NCBI RefSeq assembly: GCF_018829635.1
Contig: NZ_JAHKKG010000017.1
Coordinates: 122,397 to 186,396 of the forward strand
Source of the DNA: Paractinoplanes bogorensis
GTDB lineage: Bacteria; Actinomycetota; Actinomycetes; Mycobacteriales; Micromonosporaceae
Reading direction: 5' to 3'
Length of the DNA stretch: 64,000 nt
Shown here in pieces: positions 18,318-27,821 of this stretch. A program made the translations under genes and the position numbers. The notes beneath the pieces are model-generated. The model was not told where the DNA came from. It worked only from the letters and a program-made list of their open reading frames with translations, and ran no database searches. Within the stretch, counting starts at the first letter, position 1; the number at the start of each line of letters is the position of its first letter.

Positions 18318-20131
18318 AGACCTTCCGCTACGGCCGCCGCGATCTTGAGCCACGCGTCTTTGGTGTTGCTGGACAGGTGGCCGTAGCGGATGGGCTCACC
18401 CGAGTCGATGAGCTTTTCGTACGGGGCCAGCAGAACTGCCCGCGTACGGGCGGCGAAGTGTCTCTGGATGGCCGGCAGGTCGATGTCCTTGCGGGTCGGG
18501 GGCATCGACACGACGCTGACGGCCTGCCGGACCAGGCGCTGGCGGCCGCTCTGCTCGAGGTGGTCGAGCATGCGGGCGGCCGTCTCGGCCGAGTCGTTAC
18601 GGGCCGACATCGTGATCACCAGCTGGTCGGTGGCGTCCATGGCCGCCTGCCAGTTCTGCGCCCGTACGTTGTTGCCGGTGTCGACGAAGATCAACTTGTA
18701 GAAGCGGCTCACGATCTCGCGGATCTCACCGAACGCGTCAGCCGTGAGCATCTCGCCCGCGGTGGCCGACTCGTCGGACGCGAGCACGTCGAACATGCCC
18801 TCGCCCTGCGCCCGTACGTACTGCGACAGGTCACCGACCCGACCGTGGGAACCACGAAAGAGGTGCAGGTCGCGCATCATGTCGCGCACCGTGCGGGCGT
18901 GGAAATCCTGCTGGGCGCGCATGCCGAGGGTGCCCTGGGTCTCGTTGTTGTCCCAGGCCAGCACGTAGCCGCCGCGCTTCTGCCCGAACGTCATGGCCAG
19001 CAGCAGCACGGCCACGGTCTTGCCGGCGCCGCCCTTGGGGTTGACGACGGTGACCTGCCGCAGCCCGCCGAAGTTGCGGCGGACCATCTCGACGTCCTGT
19101 TTGTACTCCTGCTCGCGCTTGCCCGGAGCCAGCTTGACCAGGCCCATCGTGCCCTTGCGGAGCATCGCCCGTGGGCCCTGGGTGGCCACCGGGTCGGCCG
19201 GCTTGGCCATCCGGCGGCGGGCGAACTCCTCGGCCGTCGGGGTGCCGTCGGAGACCCACGGCAGATCTTGGAACGGATCGGTCGACGGGGATGGCGGTAC
19301 GGGCTGAGCCGGGGCGGGTGGATGCTGCATCGCCCGCGGATCCATGGTCGGCGGATAAGGGCCGGGCATCTGCCGCGGTGGCGCCTGCGGGGGATAGGGC
19401 TGTTGCGGCGGGGCCTGCTGCGGCGGCGCCTGCTGCGGGGGATAAGGCTGCTGCGGTACGGCGGCCGCGCCGTGTGCATTCGGCGGCGGCGGAGTGGCCG
19501 GGCGGTAGACCGAACCGTTGGCCTGGCCCTCGTCGGCGGACTGTTCCGGCGCTCTCGGTTCCGGCCGCTGGACGGGCACGGCGGCCGATGCTGACGCGGG
19601 CGGAGCCGGCTCGGGCCGATGCGGGGCCTGTTCGGGCCGTGGGGAGGCCTGCTCGGGCCGTGGGGAGGCCTGCTCGGGCGCCGGGGCCGGCCGATGCGGC
19701 GGCTGTGACCAGGGCGAGTCGGGCGAACTGTGCACACCGGACCCAGACTCGGCGGCCTCCGGGGAGACGGGTGCGGCGGCCGGCGGCTCGGCCGGTCGTT
19801 CCAGATTGGGCCAGGCCTGAGTGGGTGGCGGCGCCGTGTCGTTGTGGGCCGGCCGCGGCGCGGGCACCTGGATGTGGGCCGGCGGCGGAATGGGCACCGC
19901 ATGCGGCGGCGGCACCGGAATCCGCTCACCCGGCCGATAGACCCCGGGACCAGCACCGGGCGGCAGTGGCACCGGTGGCGGCGCCTCATGGGGAACCGGC
20001 CGCCCGTGCACCGGCGCTTCCATCTCCTCCGGCTCCCAGAACGGTTCGACGTCACGATCGGGAGGTGCGGGGTTGCTGGACGTGCCTGGGACGTAGACGC
20101 GGTCGGCGTCCTCGTCCTCCACCGATGCCAC
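18314..20131 (-). CDS. Proline-rich MinD/ParA-like ATPase, EspI-like
   Basis: A 605-residue protein. Residues 1 to ~290 are disordered and extremely rich in Pro, Ala, Gln and Arg, with the repeat RPEQASP. Residues ~350-600 form a MinD/ParA-type ATPase with deviant Walker A NPKGGAGKT near residue 364 and a Walker B-like IFVDTGNN. This architecture matches actinobacterial EspI/SCO5717-type proteins usually linked to type VII secretion, but no ESX genes are in the window. It lies 52 bp downstream of the lipid-kinase-like gene on the same strand as purA and may be co-transcribed. Function is inferred from architecture. Confidence 0.8.
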   Translation of the reverse strand: MASVEDEDADRVYVPGTSSNPAPPDRDVEPFWEPEEMEAPVHGRPVPHEAPPPVPLPPGAGPGVYRPGERIPVPPPHAVPIPPPAHIQVPAPRPAHNDTAPPPTQAWPNLERPAEPPAAAPVSPEAAESGSGVHSSPDSPWSQPPHRPAPAPEQASPRPEQASPRPEQAPHRPEPAPPASASAAVPVQRPEPRAPEQSADEGQANGSVYRPATPPPPNAHGAAAVPQQPYPPQQAPPQQAPPQQPYPPQAPPRQMPGPYPPTMDPRAMQHPPAPAQPVPPSPSTDPFQDLPWVSDGTPTAEEFARRRMAKPADPVATQGPRAMLRKGTMGLVKLAPGKREQEYKQDVEMVRRNFGGLRQVTVVNPKGGAGKTVAVLLLAMTFGQKRGGYVLAWDNNETQGTLGMRAQQDFHARTVRDMMRDLHLFRGSHGRVGDLSQYVRAQGEGMFDVLASDESATAGEMLTADAFGEIREIVSRFYKLIFVDTGNNVRAQNWQAAMDATDQLVITMSARNDSAETAARMLDHLEQSGRQRLVRQAVSVVSMPPTRKDIDLPAIQRHFAARTRAVLLAPYEKLIDSGEPIRYGHLSSNTKDAWLKIAAAVAEGL

Positions 20132-20183
20132 TGGTGCGACCCTCCCCGAAATGCCGTACGAGACGTCCTACGAGAACAGTAGG

Positions 20184-21140
20184 TCAGCTTGCGTACACTG
20201 CCCAGGCTCCGGCCTCGGTCCACCATGAACGCTTGCGGTTCATTGCCCCGCCGACCCCGTCGTCGAGGAACTGGATCTCGCCGTCGCGGGGGAGCACCGA
20301 CACCGCGCGGCCACGGGCGCGACGCACCTCGACCCGCATCTTGGTGCCCCGGAACCGCTGCTTGACGATCGTCGGGACGGCCACCGCGACCTCGACCTGG
20401 CCGTCGAGCGCGTCACCGTCGGCGAGCATGCGCAGCCCGGCGAACTCGGCGTAGCCCGCGCCGTTGCCGATCGCGCAGGCGAGGATCGGGTCGTCACCGT
20501 CGGAGAGCACCGCGTCGTCGACCTCGACCCGGCCCCGCCACGGCACCGCGCGCCCGTCGTCGTCCATGCCGCCGACCAGGGCGCCGTCCACCGTGACCGA
20601 TCCGCCGTCGTTGCGCAGCAGGTCGAGCCGGCGCACCGGGCCGCTCAGGACTGCGGCGGCCACGGCTTCCGGCGTACGGGGAAGACGCAGTTGAAACGCC
20701 AGATCGGTGCTGTTCGACGCATCGAGCGGCAGGATCGCCAGCGGCGGCAGGTCGGGCACCGTGCGGCCGACGGCGAGGTCGTCCGGACGCTTGCTGGGCG
20801 GCGGAGCATAGCGGCGAACGAGCCGGCGGACGACGGCCCGCAGTTGACCGTCGGTCGACGTGGCCACCACGAGACGCAGCTTGCTGTCGGCGTCGGGCCA
20901 GGTCAGGCCGTCGGGCCGGGCCGGGCCGTCAAAGCGGGCGATGACCTCGTCGATCTCCTGATCGGAGGCGGCGGTGATCATCTCGACCCGGGCGCCGGCC
21001 GCGGTGAGCGCGTCGGCGCACTTGAGCACCGGCACCCGCGGGGCGCACGCGGTGGCGGGGGCACAGCCGCCGCACTCGTCGCCGCAACCGCCCCCGGAGC
21101 CCTGACCCTCGGCCAGGCTCAGCACCACCACGTCGTACAT
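20184..21140 (-). CDS. Diacylglycerol-kinase-like protein with Cys-rich N-terminus
   Basis: A 318-residue protein. The C-terminal half resembles the accessory beta-sandwich domain of YegS/DgkB lipid kinases (VRRLDLLRNDGGSVTVDG, then a GGMDDDG loop and ILACAIGNG). The N-terminal nucleotide-binding part is diverged: I do not see the canonical GGDGT loop. Near the start is an unusual cysteine cluster, GCGDECGGCAPATAC, which could bind metal. The ATG lies one base after the purA stop, so it is co-translated with purA. It may be a degenerate kinase; enzymatic activity is doubtful without the nucleotide loop. Confidence 0.6.
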   Translation of the reverse strand: MYDVVVLSLAEGQGSGGGCGDECGGCAPATACAPRVPVLKCADALTAAGARVEMITAASDQEIDEVIARFDGPARPDGLTWPDADSKLRLVVATSTDGQLRAVVRRLVRRYAPPPSKRPDDLAVGRTVPDLPPLAILPLDASNSTDLAFQLRLPRTPEAVAAAVLSGPVRRLDLLRNDGGSVTVDGALVGGMDDDGRAVPWRGRVEVDDAVLSDGDDPILACAIGNGAGYAEFAGLRMLADGDALDGQVEVAVAVPTIVKQRFRGTKMRVEVRRARGRAVSVLPRDGEIQFLDDGVGGAMNRKRSWWTEAGAWAVYAS

Positions 21141-21141
21141 G

Positions 21142-22434
21142 TCAGGCTCCGCTCAGCACCGAGTGACGCTCGATGACCTGGTCGCGCGCCGGGCCGACGC
21201 CGACCACGGAGATGCGGGCCCGGATGCGCTCCTCGACGAACACCACGAAGTCTTGCGCTTCCTTGGGCAGGTCGTCGAACGAGCGGGCGCCCATGATGCT
21301 CTGCTTCCAGCCCGGCATCGTCTCGAAGATCGGGATCGCGTGGTGGAAGTCGGTCTGGCTGATCGGCATCTCGTCGTGGCGGACGCCGTTCACCTCGTAC
21401 GCGACACAGACCGGAATCTCGTCGAGATCGTCGTAATTGTCGAGTTTGGTCAGCACAAAGTCGGTCACGCCGTTGATCCGCTGCGCGTACCGGGCCATCA
21501 CCAGGTCGAGCCAGCCGATCCGGCGCGGACGGCCGGTGGTCGTTCCGTATTCCTGACCGACCTCACGCAGGTGGTCACCGAACTTGTCGTGCAGCTCGGT
21601 CGGGAACGGGCCCTCGCCGACGCGCGAGGTGAACGCCTTGAGCACCGCGACCACCCGGTCGATGCGCGTGGGCGGGATGCCGGAACCGGTGCAGGCGCCC
21701 CCGGCCGTCGCGTTCGAGCTGGTCACGAACGGGTAGGTGCCGTGGTCGACGTCGAGCAGCGTGGCCTGTCCGGCCTCGCACAGCACGACCTTGCCCTCGT
21801 CGAGCGCCTCGGAAAGTTCAAGAGCGGTGTCTCCCACGTACGGGCGGAGACGCTCGACGTAGGACAGCAGCTCGTTGACCACCTCGTCGACCTTGACGGC
21901 CTGGCGGTTGTAGATCTTCGACAGCACCTGGTTCTTGAACGACAGGGCCGCCTCGACCTTCTGCCGCAGGATCGACTCGTCGAACAGGTCTTGCACCCGG
22001 ACGCCGACGCGGTTCATCTTGTCGGCGTAGGTCGGGCCGATGCCGCGCCCGGTGGTGCCGATCCGCCGCGCCCCCAGGTAGCGCTCGCTGACCTTGTCGA
22101 GCGAGCGGTTGTAGGACGGGATGACGTGCGCGTTCGCGCTGATCCGCAGCCGTGAGGTGTCGATGCCGCGCGACTCGAGGCCGTCGATCTCCTGGAAGAG
22201 GACGTTGAGGTCGATCACCACACCGTTGCCGATCACCGGGACCACGCCCGGAGACAGGATGCCGCTGGGCAGCAGGTGCAGCGCGTATTTCTCGCCCTCG
22301 ATCACCACGGTGTGACCGGCGTTGTTGCCGCCGTTGAACTTCACCACGTAGTCGAGCCGGTCACCCAGCAGGTCAGTGGCCTTGCCCTTGCCCTCGTCGC
22401 CCCATTGGGCGCCGACCAACACGATCACCGGCAC
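21142..22434 (-). CDS. purA: Adenylosuccinate synthetase
   Basis: A 430-residue enzyme condensing IMP with aspartate using GTP, the first committed step to AMP. The P-loop GAQWGDEGKGK is at residues 8-18, followed by GNNAGHTV, the IMP-binding GTTGRGIGPTYADK and late GTP-recognition segment TKLDNYD. Length equals the standard enzyme. The start is GTG at 22434 with GGAAGG nine bases upstream; longer in-frame extensions run into the divergent purD gene and are not used. It is the first gene of a minus-strand unit with the lipid-kinase-like gene one base downstream. Confidence 0.97.
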   Translation of the reverse strand: MPVIVLVGAQWGDEGKGKATDLLGDRLDYVVKFNGGNNAGHTVVIEGEKYALHLLPSGILSPGVVPVIGNGVVIDLNVLFQEIDGLESRGIDTSRLRISANAHVIPSYNRSLDKVSERYLGARRIGTTGRGIGPTYADKMNRVGVRVQDLFDESILRQKVEAALSFKNQVLSKIYNRQAVKVDEVVNELLSYVERLRPYVGDTALELSEALDEGKVVLCEAGQATLLDVDHGTYPFVTSSNATAGGACTGSGIPPTRIDRVVAVLKAFTSRVGEGPFPTELHDKFGDHLREVGQEYGTTTGRPRRIGWLDLVMARYAQRINGVTDFVLTKLDNYDDLDEIPVCVAYEVNGVRHDEMPISQTDFHHAIPIFETMPGWKQSIMGARSFDDLPKEAQDFVVFVEERIRARISVVGVGPARDQVIERHSVLSGA

Positions 22435-22464
22435 TTGCGTGAGCCTTCCGTCGAACAGTCGTAC

Positions 22465-22489
22465 TCGGCAGAGGTCCGGGTACTGCCGA
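22465..22489. promoter_or_regulatory. Inverted repeat in the purA-purD divergent promoter
   Basis: TCGGCAG (22465-22471) and CTGCCGA (22483-22489) form perfect 7-bp arms around 11 bases, centred in the 117-bp gap between the divergent purA and purD starts. The position suits an operator controlling both, but no regulator can be named. Confidence 0.35.
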
Positions 22490-22551
22490 AGTTTACGCGA
22501 CTGCCCTGCTGTGCGACGTGGGGAAGCGGACCGCCGGTAGGATCGCCCGTC

Positions 22552-23793
22552 GTGCGCGTACTTCTGATCGGTTCCGGCGGCCGTGAACACGCCCTTGCCC
22601 TCGGCCTCGCCGCCGACCCGTCGGTGGAGTTCCTGGCCGCCGCCCCCGGCAACCCGGGCGTGGCCCAGGTGGCCGAGCTGCACGAGATCACGGCGACCGA
22701 TCCGGCCGCCGTGGCCGCGCTGGCCGTCGAGCTGGCCGCCGACCTGGTCGTGGTCGGGCCCGAGGCGCCGCTGGTGGCCGGGGTGGCCGACGCGGTGCGG
22801 GCCAAGGGCATCGCCTGCTTCGGCCCGAGCGCGGCCGCGGCCCAGCTCGAGGGGTCGAAGGCCTTCGCCAAGGACGTGATGGCCGCGGCCGGGGTGCCGA
22901 CCGCCCGGTCGTATGCGTGCACTTCCCCGGACGAGGCCGGCCGGGCGCTCGACGAGCTCGGCGCGCCCTACGTGGTCAAGAACGACGGACTGGCCGCCGG
23001 CAAGGGCGTCGTGGTGACCGACGACCGGGCGGCCGCCGAGCAGCACGCGGCCGACTGCGGCACGGTCGTCATCGAGGAGTACCTGTCCGGCCCCGAGGTG
23101 TCGCTTTTCGTGGTCACCGACGGCACCGCGGCCGTCCCGCTGATGCCGGCGCAGGACTTCAAGCGGCTGGCCGACGGCGACGCGGGCCCCAACACGGGCG
23201 GCATGGGGGCGTACGCTCCGCTCGACTGGGCGCCGGACGACCTGGTCGACCGGGTGCTGACCGAGACGGTCGAGCCGACGCTGGCCGAGATGCGCCGCCG
23301 CGGCACTCCGTTCTCGGGGCTGCTCTATGTCGGGCTCGCGCTGACCCCCGACGGCCCCAAGGTCATCGAGTTCAACGCGCGATTCGGCGACCCGGAGACC
23401 CAGGTCGTGCTGGCCCTGCTCGAGTCGCCGCTGGGTTCACTCTTGAACGCGGCCGCCACCGGGACGCTGGCCCAGCTGCCGCCGCTGCGGTGGCGCGAGG
23501 GTGCGGCGATCACCGTCGTGGTGGCCAGTCAGAACTATCCGGCCACGCCGCGTACGGGCGACGTGATCGACGGCGCCGAGGTGCCGGGCGTGATCCACGC
23601 GGGCACGGCCCGTCGTGCCGACGGCGCGCTGGTCTCGGCCGGTGGCCGGGTGCTGAGCGTGACCGCTACCGGGTCCGACCTGGCTGCGGCCCGCGCGGCG
23701 GCCTACGCCCTGGTCGACGGCGTACGCCTCGACGGCGCCCAGTTCCGCACTGATATCGCGCTGGGCGCCGTCGAGGGACGCATCAAGCTCTGA
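22552..23793 (+). CDS. purD: Phosphoribosylamine-glycine ligase (GAR synthetase)
   Basis: A 413-residue ATP-grasp enzyme for the second step of purine synthesis, joining glycine to phosphoribosylamine. It begins MRVLLIGSGGREHALA, has the ATP-grasp lysine loop VVKNDGLAAGKGV, the conserved PAQDFKRLADGDAGPNTGGM and the metal-binding VIEFNARFGDPETQ. GTG at 22552 is the natural start, with TAGGA upstream; any longer frame reads back through the shared purA promoter. It is divergent from purA. Confidence 0.97.
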   Translation: MRVLLIGSGGREHALALGLAADPSVEFLAAAPGNPGVAQVAELHEITATDPAAVAALAVELAADLVVVGPEAPLVAGVADAVRAKGIACFGPSAAAAQLEGSKAFAKDVMAAAGVPTARSYACTSPDEAGRALDELGAPYVVKNDGLAAGKGVVVTDDRAAAEQHAADCGTVVIEEYLSGPEVSLFVVTDGTAAVPLMPAQDFKRLADGDAGPNTGGMGAYAPLDWAPDDLVDRVLTETVEPTLAEMRRRGTPFSGLLYVGLALTPDGPKVIEFNARFGDPETQVVLALLESPLGSLLNAAATGTLAQLPPLRWREGAAITVVVASQNYPATPRTGDVIDGAEVPGVIHAGTARRADGALVSAGGRVLSVTATGSDLAAARAAAYALVDGVRLDGAQFRTDIALGAVEGRIKL

Positions 23794-23801
23794 CCGAGCG
23801 G

Positions 23802-24254
23802 TCAGGCCTTGGGGATGTCGAAGAGCTTGGCCACGTTGGCGGCCAGGCCCAGGTCACCCTTGGCCTTGATCTTGCCGGTCATGAACAGCATCATCGGGTT
23901 GCCGTCACCCGAGACGACCTTGAGGAACGTGACCGCGTCCATGGTCATGGCCAGCTTGGGGTCGCGGGCCGGCTGGTTGGTGACCGTGCAGGCGCCGTTC
24001 TCGATCACCGTCTCGTAGGTGTCGCTCGCGCCGTCGGCGCCACCGGTGATGATCCAGTGGATGACCGTGCTGGTGTTGCCGGCCCGCTCGGCGCGGAACA
24101 GCGTGGGCATGCGGTTGAAGACCTCGTCGAGGATCTTGGTGCGCGAGTCGCCCGCCATCACCTCGGCGAGCTTCGCGTCGGGGGTCGCCTTGACGAGCGC
24201 CGCGAACTCCTTGGGGCCGATCGAGGAGAGAGCGTCCGGGTTGAAATCAGTCAT
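23802..24254 (-). CDS. SCP2 sterol-carrier-domain protein
   Basis: A 150-residue single-domain SCP2 protein, a small lipid-binding fold often seen in actinobacteria. The hydrophobic-pocket segments VIHWIITGGADG and AVTFLKVVSGDGNPMMLFMTGKIKAKGDLGLA are typical. ATG at 24254 has AAAGG seven bases upstream; a TTG five codons earlier would place the box inside the coding region. It is convergent with purD (9 bp apart). Ligand and pathway are unknown. Confidence 0.85.
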   Translation of the reverse strand: MTDFNPDALSSIGPKEFAALVKATPDAKLAEVMAGDSRTKILDEVFNRMPTLFRAERAGNTSTVIHWIITGGADGASDTYETVIENGACTVTNQPARDPKLAMTMDAVTFLKVVSGDGNPMMLFMTGKIKAKGDLGLAANVAKLFDIPKA

Positions 24255-24387
24255 CGGTGGACCTTTCAAGATGAGCTCAATACCTACTCGCCAGTAACCT
24301 TAGCGAACGTTGCCACTCCACCGTGCAGTGTGCCACTCCCAAACATTCATTGGACAGTCGGCCCTCGGCGTCCCTAGACTCCCCAAC

Positions 24388-24915
24388 ATGTCTTTGGGAG
24401 AAGAGGGCGCGTCGCTGCGGGCGATGGCCCATCCCGTACGCCTGCAGATCCTGTCTCTTTTGACCGGAGCCGCCCTGACCGCGGCCGACGTGGCTCGCGA
24501 GCTCGGCCTCACGCACGCCAACGCGAGTTACCACCTGCGCAACCTGCACTCGGCCGGTGTGATCGTGCTGGTCGGCGAGGAGAAGATCCGCGGCGGTGTG
24601 GCCAAGCGCTACCGCTACGACGCCCGCCTCGACCGGAAACCCGAGTCGGCCGAGGAGAAGGGCGAGCTCTTCGCCGCGCTCGGGCACGAGCTCGTTCGTC
24701 GTGTCGCCCTCGGGCGCTGGACGGCCGGGACGGCCTCGGTTCTCGGCGACGGCGACCTCTGGATCGATCCCGTCGTCTGGCGCGAGATCCACGGCAAGGT
24801 CGGCGAGGCGCTCCGCGAGCTGCACGACGCGGCCCAGCCGCCGCGCACTCCCGGCACCATCCGCACCAGCACCACTGTGGCGATGTTCGAGATGGAGTCA
24901 CCCGATGGGCAGTAA
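24388..24915 (+). CDS. Winged-helix (ArsR-like) regulator of the adjacent exporter
   Basis: A 175-residue helix-turn-helix protein. The DNA-binding part covers residues ~10-75 (AMAHPVRLQILSLL, then LTAADVARELGLTHANASYHLRNL). The C-terminal ~95 residues form a helical ligand or dimer domain, as in HTH_20 MarR/ArsR-like regulators of MFS pumps. No CxCD metal motif is present. The last 11 bases overlap the start of the MFS gene, so the two are coupled; it probably senses a compound the pump exports. Confidence 0.85.
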   Translation: MSLGEEGASLRAMAHPVRLQILSLLTGAALTAADVARELGLTHANASYHLRNLHSAGVIVLVGEEKIRGGVAKRYRYDARLDRKPESAEEKGELFAALGHELVRRVALGRWTAGTASVLGDGDLWIDPVVWREIHGKVGEALRELHDAAQPPRTPGTIRTSTTVAMFEMESPDGQ

Positions 24916-26212
24916 CTTCGCGCCGCTGCGTCACGCACCCTTTCGTTTCCTGCTGGCCGGCCGCACGGTCAACGCGCTGGGCAACTCCTTCGCGCCGATC
25001 GCGCTCGCCTTCGCCGTCCTCGACCTGACCGGCTCGGCAACCGACCTCGGTCTCGTGGTCGGGGCCCGGACGCTGGTCAACGTGGCGTTCCTGCTCTTCG
25101 GCGGGGTGCTCGCCGACCGCATGCCGAAGCACTTGCTGATGGTGGGCGCCAGCCTGGCCGCGGCGCTGACCCAGGGCGCGGTGGCCGCCCTCGTGCTCAC
25201 CGGCAACGCGACGATCCCCCTGCTCATCGTGCTCGGCGCGATGAACGGCATGGTGGGCGCGCTCGCCCTGCCGGCCAGCTCGTCGATCCTGCCGCTGACC
25301 GTGCCGGCCGAGATCCGCCAGCAGGCCAACGCCGTCAACCGGCTCGGGCTCAACTCCGCCGCGATCCTCGGCGCGCCGCTGGCCGGGGTCGTGGTCGCGG
25401 CGACCAACCCGGGCTGGGGCATCGCCGTGGACGCCGTCACGTTCGCTCTGTCCGGGCTGCTGTTCATCCCCCTGCGCTCGCTGGTGGCGACTCCGGCCCC
25501 GGCTCCGGCCGCGTCGACCGAGCCTCCGGTCGGTTCCGAGGGCGTTCCGGCAGTCGAGCCGGCTCGGCCTAACGTGTTCGCCGACCTGCGTACGGGATGG
25601 TCGGAATTCCGCTCCCGGCAGTGGCTCTGGGTGGTCGTGGCGGGCGCGGCACTCGGCAACGCGGTCTGGAGTGGCGGCCTCTTCGTCCTCGGTCCGGTCG
25701 TGGCCGACGACACCATCGGCCGCCGGGCCTGGGGAATCGTGCTCGCCGCGCAGACCGCGGGCATGATCGTCGGCGCGTTGATCGCGATGCGCCTGCGGGT
25801 GCGGCGGCTGCTGCTGTTCGGCAGCGTGGCCTGTTTCGGCATGGCGGTGCCGTTGCTGCTGCTCGGGGCGTACCCGAACTTCTGGGCCCTGATCGCCGGC
25901 GCGGCCATCGCCGGGCTCTCGGTCGAGCAGTTCGGCGTCGCCTGGGAGACGACCATGCAGGAGCACATCCCGCCGGACAAGCTGGCCCGCGTGTACTCGT
26001 ACGACATGGTCGGATCGTTCGTGGCCATGCCGATCGGCGAGCTCGCGGCCGGCCCGATCGCGCATGTCTTCGGCGTCGAGACGACTCTGGTCGGCGCCGG
26101 GGTGCTGATGGCGGTCTCGGTGGCCGTCATGTTGATCAGCCGTGACGTACGCACCCTCCCGCACAAGCTGCCCGAGGAGCCCGCCGGCGTCGTGAAAGAA
26201 TCTGTGGCGTGA
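24905..26212 (+). CDS. MFS exporter (EntS/DHA3-like)
   Basis: A 435-residue major facilitator with 12 hydrophobic helices and a central cytoplasmic loop rich in Ala/Pro (TPAPAPAASTEPPV). N-terminal sequence FAPLRHAPFRFLLAGRTVNALGNSFAPIALAFAVLD is typical of the MFS_3/EntS family of drug and siderophore exporters (motif cited in parts: LRHAPFRFLLAG, NALGNSFAPIALAF). The first codons overlap the regulator gene and the stop overlaps purB by four bases (GTGA), placing purB in the same transcript. Substrate is unknown. Confidence 0.88.
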   Translation: MGSNFAPLRHAPFRFLLAGRTVNALGNSFAPIALAFAVLDLTGSATDLGLVVGARTLVNVAFLLFGGVLADRMPKHLLMVGASLAAALTQGAVAALVLTGNATIPLLIVLGAMNGMVGALALPASSSILPLTVPAEIRQQANAVNRLGLNSAAILGAPLAGVVVAATNPGWGIAVDAVTFALSGLLFIPLRSLVATPAPAPAASTEPPVGSEGVPAVEPARPNVFADLRTGWSEFRSRQWLWVVVAGAALGNAVWSGGLFVLGPVVADDTIGRRAWGIVLAAQTAGMIVGALIAMRLRVRRLLLFGSVACFGMAVPLLLLGAYPNFWALIAGAAIAGLSVEQFGVAWETTMQEHIPPDKLARVYSYDMVGSFVAMPIGELAAGPIAHVFGVETTLVGAGVLMAVSVAVMLISRDVRTLPHKLPEEPAGVVKESVA

Positions 26213-27630
26213 CCATCCCGAACGTCCTCGCCGCTCGTTACGCCTCCGCCGACCTCGTCGCCCTCTGGTCGCCCGAGGAGAAGATCCGGATGGAGCGCCG
26301 CCTCTGGCTGGCCGTGCTGCGGGCCCAGCGCGATCTCGGCGTGGCCGTGCCCGAGGGCGCCGTCGAGGCCTACGAGTCGGTGCTCGACCAGGTCGACCTG
26401 CCCTCGATCGCGGCCCGCGAGCGCGTCACCCGGCACGACGTGAAGGCGCGCATCGAGGAGTTCAGCGCGCTGGCCGGGTTCGAGCAGATCCACAAGGGAA
26501 TGACCTCCCGCGACCTGACCGAGAACGTCGAGCAGCTGCAGATCAAGGCGTCGCTCGAGCTGATCCGGGCGCGGGTGATCGCCACCCTGGCCCGGCTCAC
26601 CGAGCGCGCGGTCGAATACTCCGACCTGGTCATGACCGGGCGCTCGCACAACGTGGCGGCCCAGGCCACGACGCTGGGCAAGCGGTTCGCCTCGGCGGCG
26701 GAAGAGCTGCTCATCGCGTACGAGCGCCTCGACGACCTGATCGCCCGGTATCCGCTGCGCGGGATCAAGGGTCCGGTCGGCACCGCGGCCGACCAGCTCG
26801 ACCTGCTCGACGGCGACTTCGACGCGCTCGGCACGCTCGAGCAGCGGGTCGCCTCCCACCTGGGCTTCGAGCGGGTGCTCAGCAGCGTCGGCCAGGTCTA
26901 TCCGCGCTCGCTCGACTTCGACGTCGTCTCGGCGCTGGCCCAGGTCGTCGCCGGGCCGTCCTCGCTGGCCACCACGATCCGCCTGATGGTCGGGCAGGAA
27001 CTGGTCACCGAGGGCTTCAAGCCGGGCCAGGTCGGCTCGTCGGCGATGCCGCACAAGATGAACACGCGCTCGTCCGAGCGGGTCAACGGTCTCGCCGTGA
27101 TCGTCCGCGGCTACCTGTCGATGGTCGGCGAGCTGGCCGGTGACCAGTGGAACGAGGGCGACGTCTCGTGCTCGGTGGTGCGCCGGGTCGCGCTGCCCGA
27201 CGCGTTCTTCGCCGCCGACGGTCTGTTCCAGACGTTCCTCACGGTGCTCGACGAGTTCGGTGCCTATCCCGCGGTGATCGCCCGCGAGCTCGACCGGTTC
27301 CTGCCGTTCCTCGCGACGACCAAGATCCTTGTTGCGGCCGTACGGAAGGGTGTCGGCCGTGAGGTCGCACACGAGGTGATCAAGGAGCACGCCGTCGCCG
27401 TCGCGCTCGCGATGCGGGAGAAGGCCGCCACGGTCAACGACCTGTTCGACCGGCTCGCCGCCGACGGCCGGCTCAAGCTGACCCGGGCCGAGATCGACAC
27501 CCTGGTCGCCGATCACGCCGCCTTCGTGGGGGCGGCGCCGTCGCAGGTGCGTACGGTGGCCGACCGGGTCGCGACGATCGTGGCCGCGCACCCCGACGCC
27601 GCGAAGTACGCCCCGGCTCCGATCCTCTGA
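26209..27630 (+). CDS. purB: Adenylosuccinate lyase
   Basis: A 473-residue fumarase-superfamily enzyme acting twice in purine synthesis, on SAICAR and on adenylosuccinate. The signature GSSAMPHKMNTRSSERV, the histidine region MTGRSHNVAAQATT and the N-terminal ARYASADLVALWSPEEKI identify it as the actinobacterial type. The GTG start overlaps the MFS stop, so translation is coupled to a transporter, an unusual partner for purB. The gene ends 69 bp before a strong hairpin. purC, which often lies near purB and purS, is absent here. Confidence 0.96.
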   Translation: MTIPNVLAARYASADLVALWSPEEKIRMERRLWLAVLRAQRDLGVAVPEGAVEAYESVLDQVDLPSIAARERVTRHDVKARIEEFSALAGFEQIHKGMTSRDLTENVEQLQIKASLELIRARVIATLARLTERAVEYSDLVMTGRSHNVAAQATTLGKRFASAAEELLIAYERLDDLIARYPLRGIKGPVGTAADQLDLLDGDFDALGTLEQRVASHLGFERVLSSVGQVYPRSLDFDVVSALAQVVAGPSSLATTIRLMVGQELVTEGFKPGQVGSSAMPHKMNTRSSERVNGLAVIVRGYLSMVGELAGDQWNEGDVSCSVVRRVALPDAFFAADGLFQTFLTVLDEFGAYPAVIARELDRFLPFLATTKILVAAVRKGVGREVAHEVIKEHAVAVALAMREKAATVNDLFDRLAADGRLKLTRAEIDTLVADHAAFVGAAPSQVRTVADRVATIVAAHPDAAKYAPAPIL

Positions 27631-27699
27631 AGCCTGGGGCCGACATGCCGCTAGGGCGCGGCGGAGATGATCATCACGACGCGCCCCGGCGGAGTCCCG

Positions 27700-27729
27700 T
27701 CCGTGCGGTGGCGGGGCGGCCACCGCACG
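27700..27729 (+). terminator. Hairpin downstream of purB
   Basis: Perfect 11-bp arms CCGTGCGGTGG (27700-27710) and CCACCGCACGG (27719-27729) around an 8-base loop, followed by TCTCTCGG. It probably ends the regulator-MFS-purB transcript. Confidence 0.75.
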
Positions 27730-27821
27730 GTCTCTCGGAGATCGTGAACTGACCGTAGAACGCCCGCGCGACGCCGCCTAGAACCCACCTGACTCCTATC
27801 ACCGTGTGATGACCCCGCGGT

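Noticed and set aside
24931..27723. 930-codon open frame antisense to the MFS and purB genes
   Set aside because: It spans two clear plus-strand genes joined by a GTGA overlap, and its sequence is Arg/Asp-rich shadow protein.
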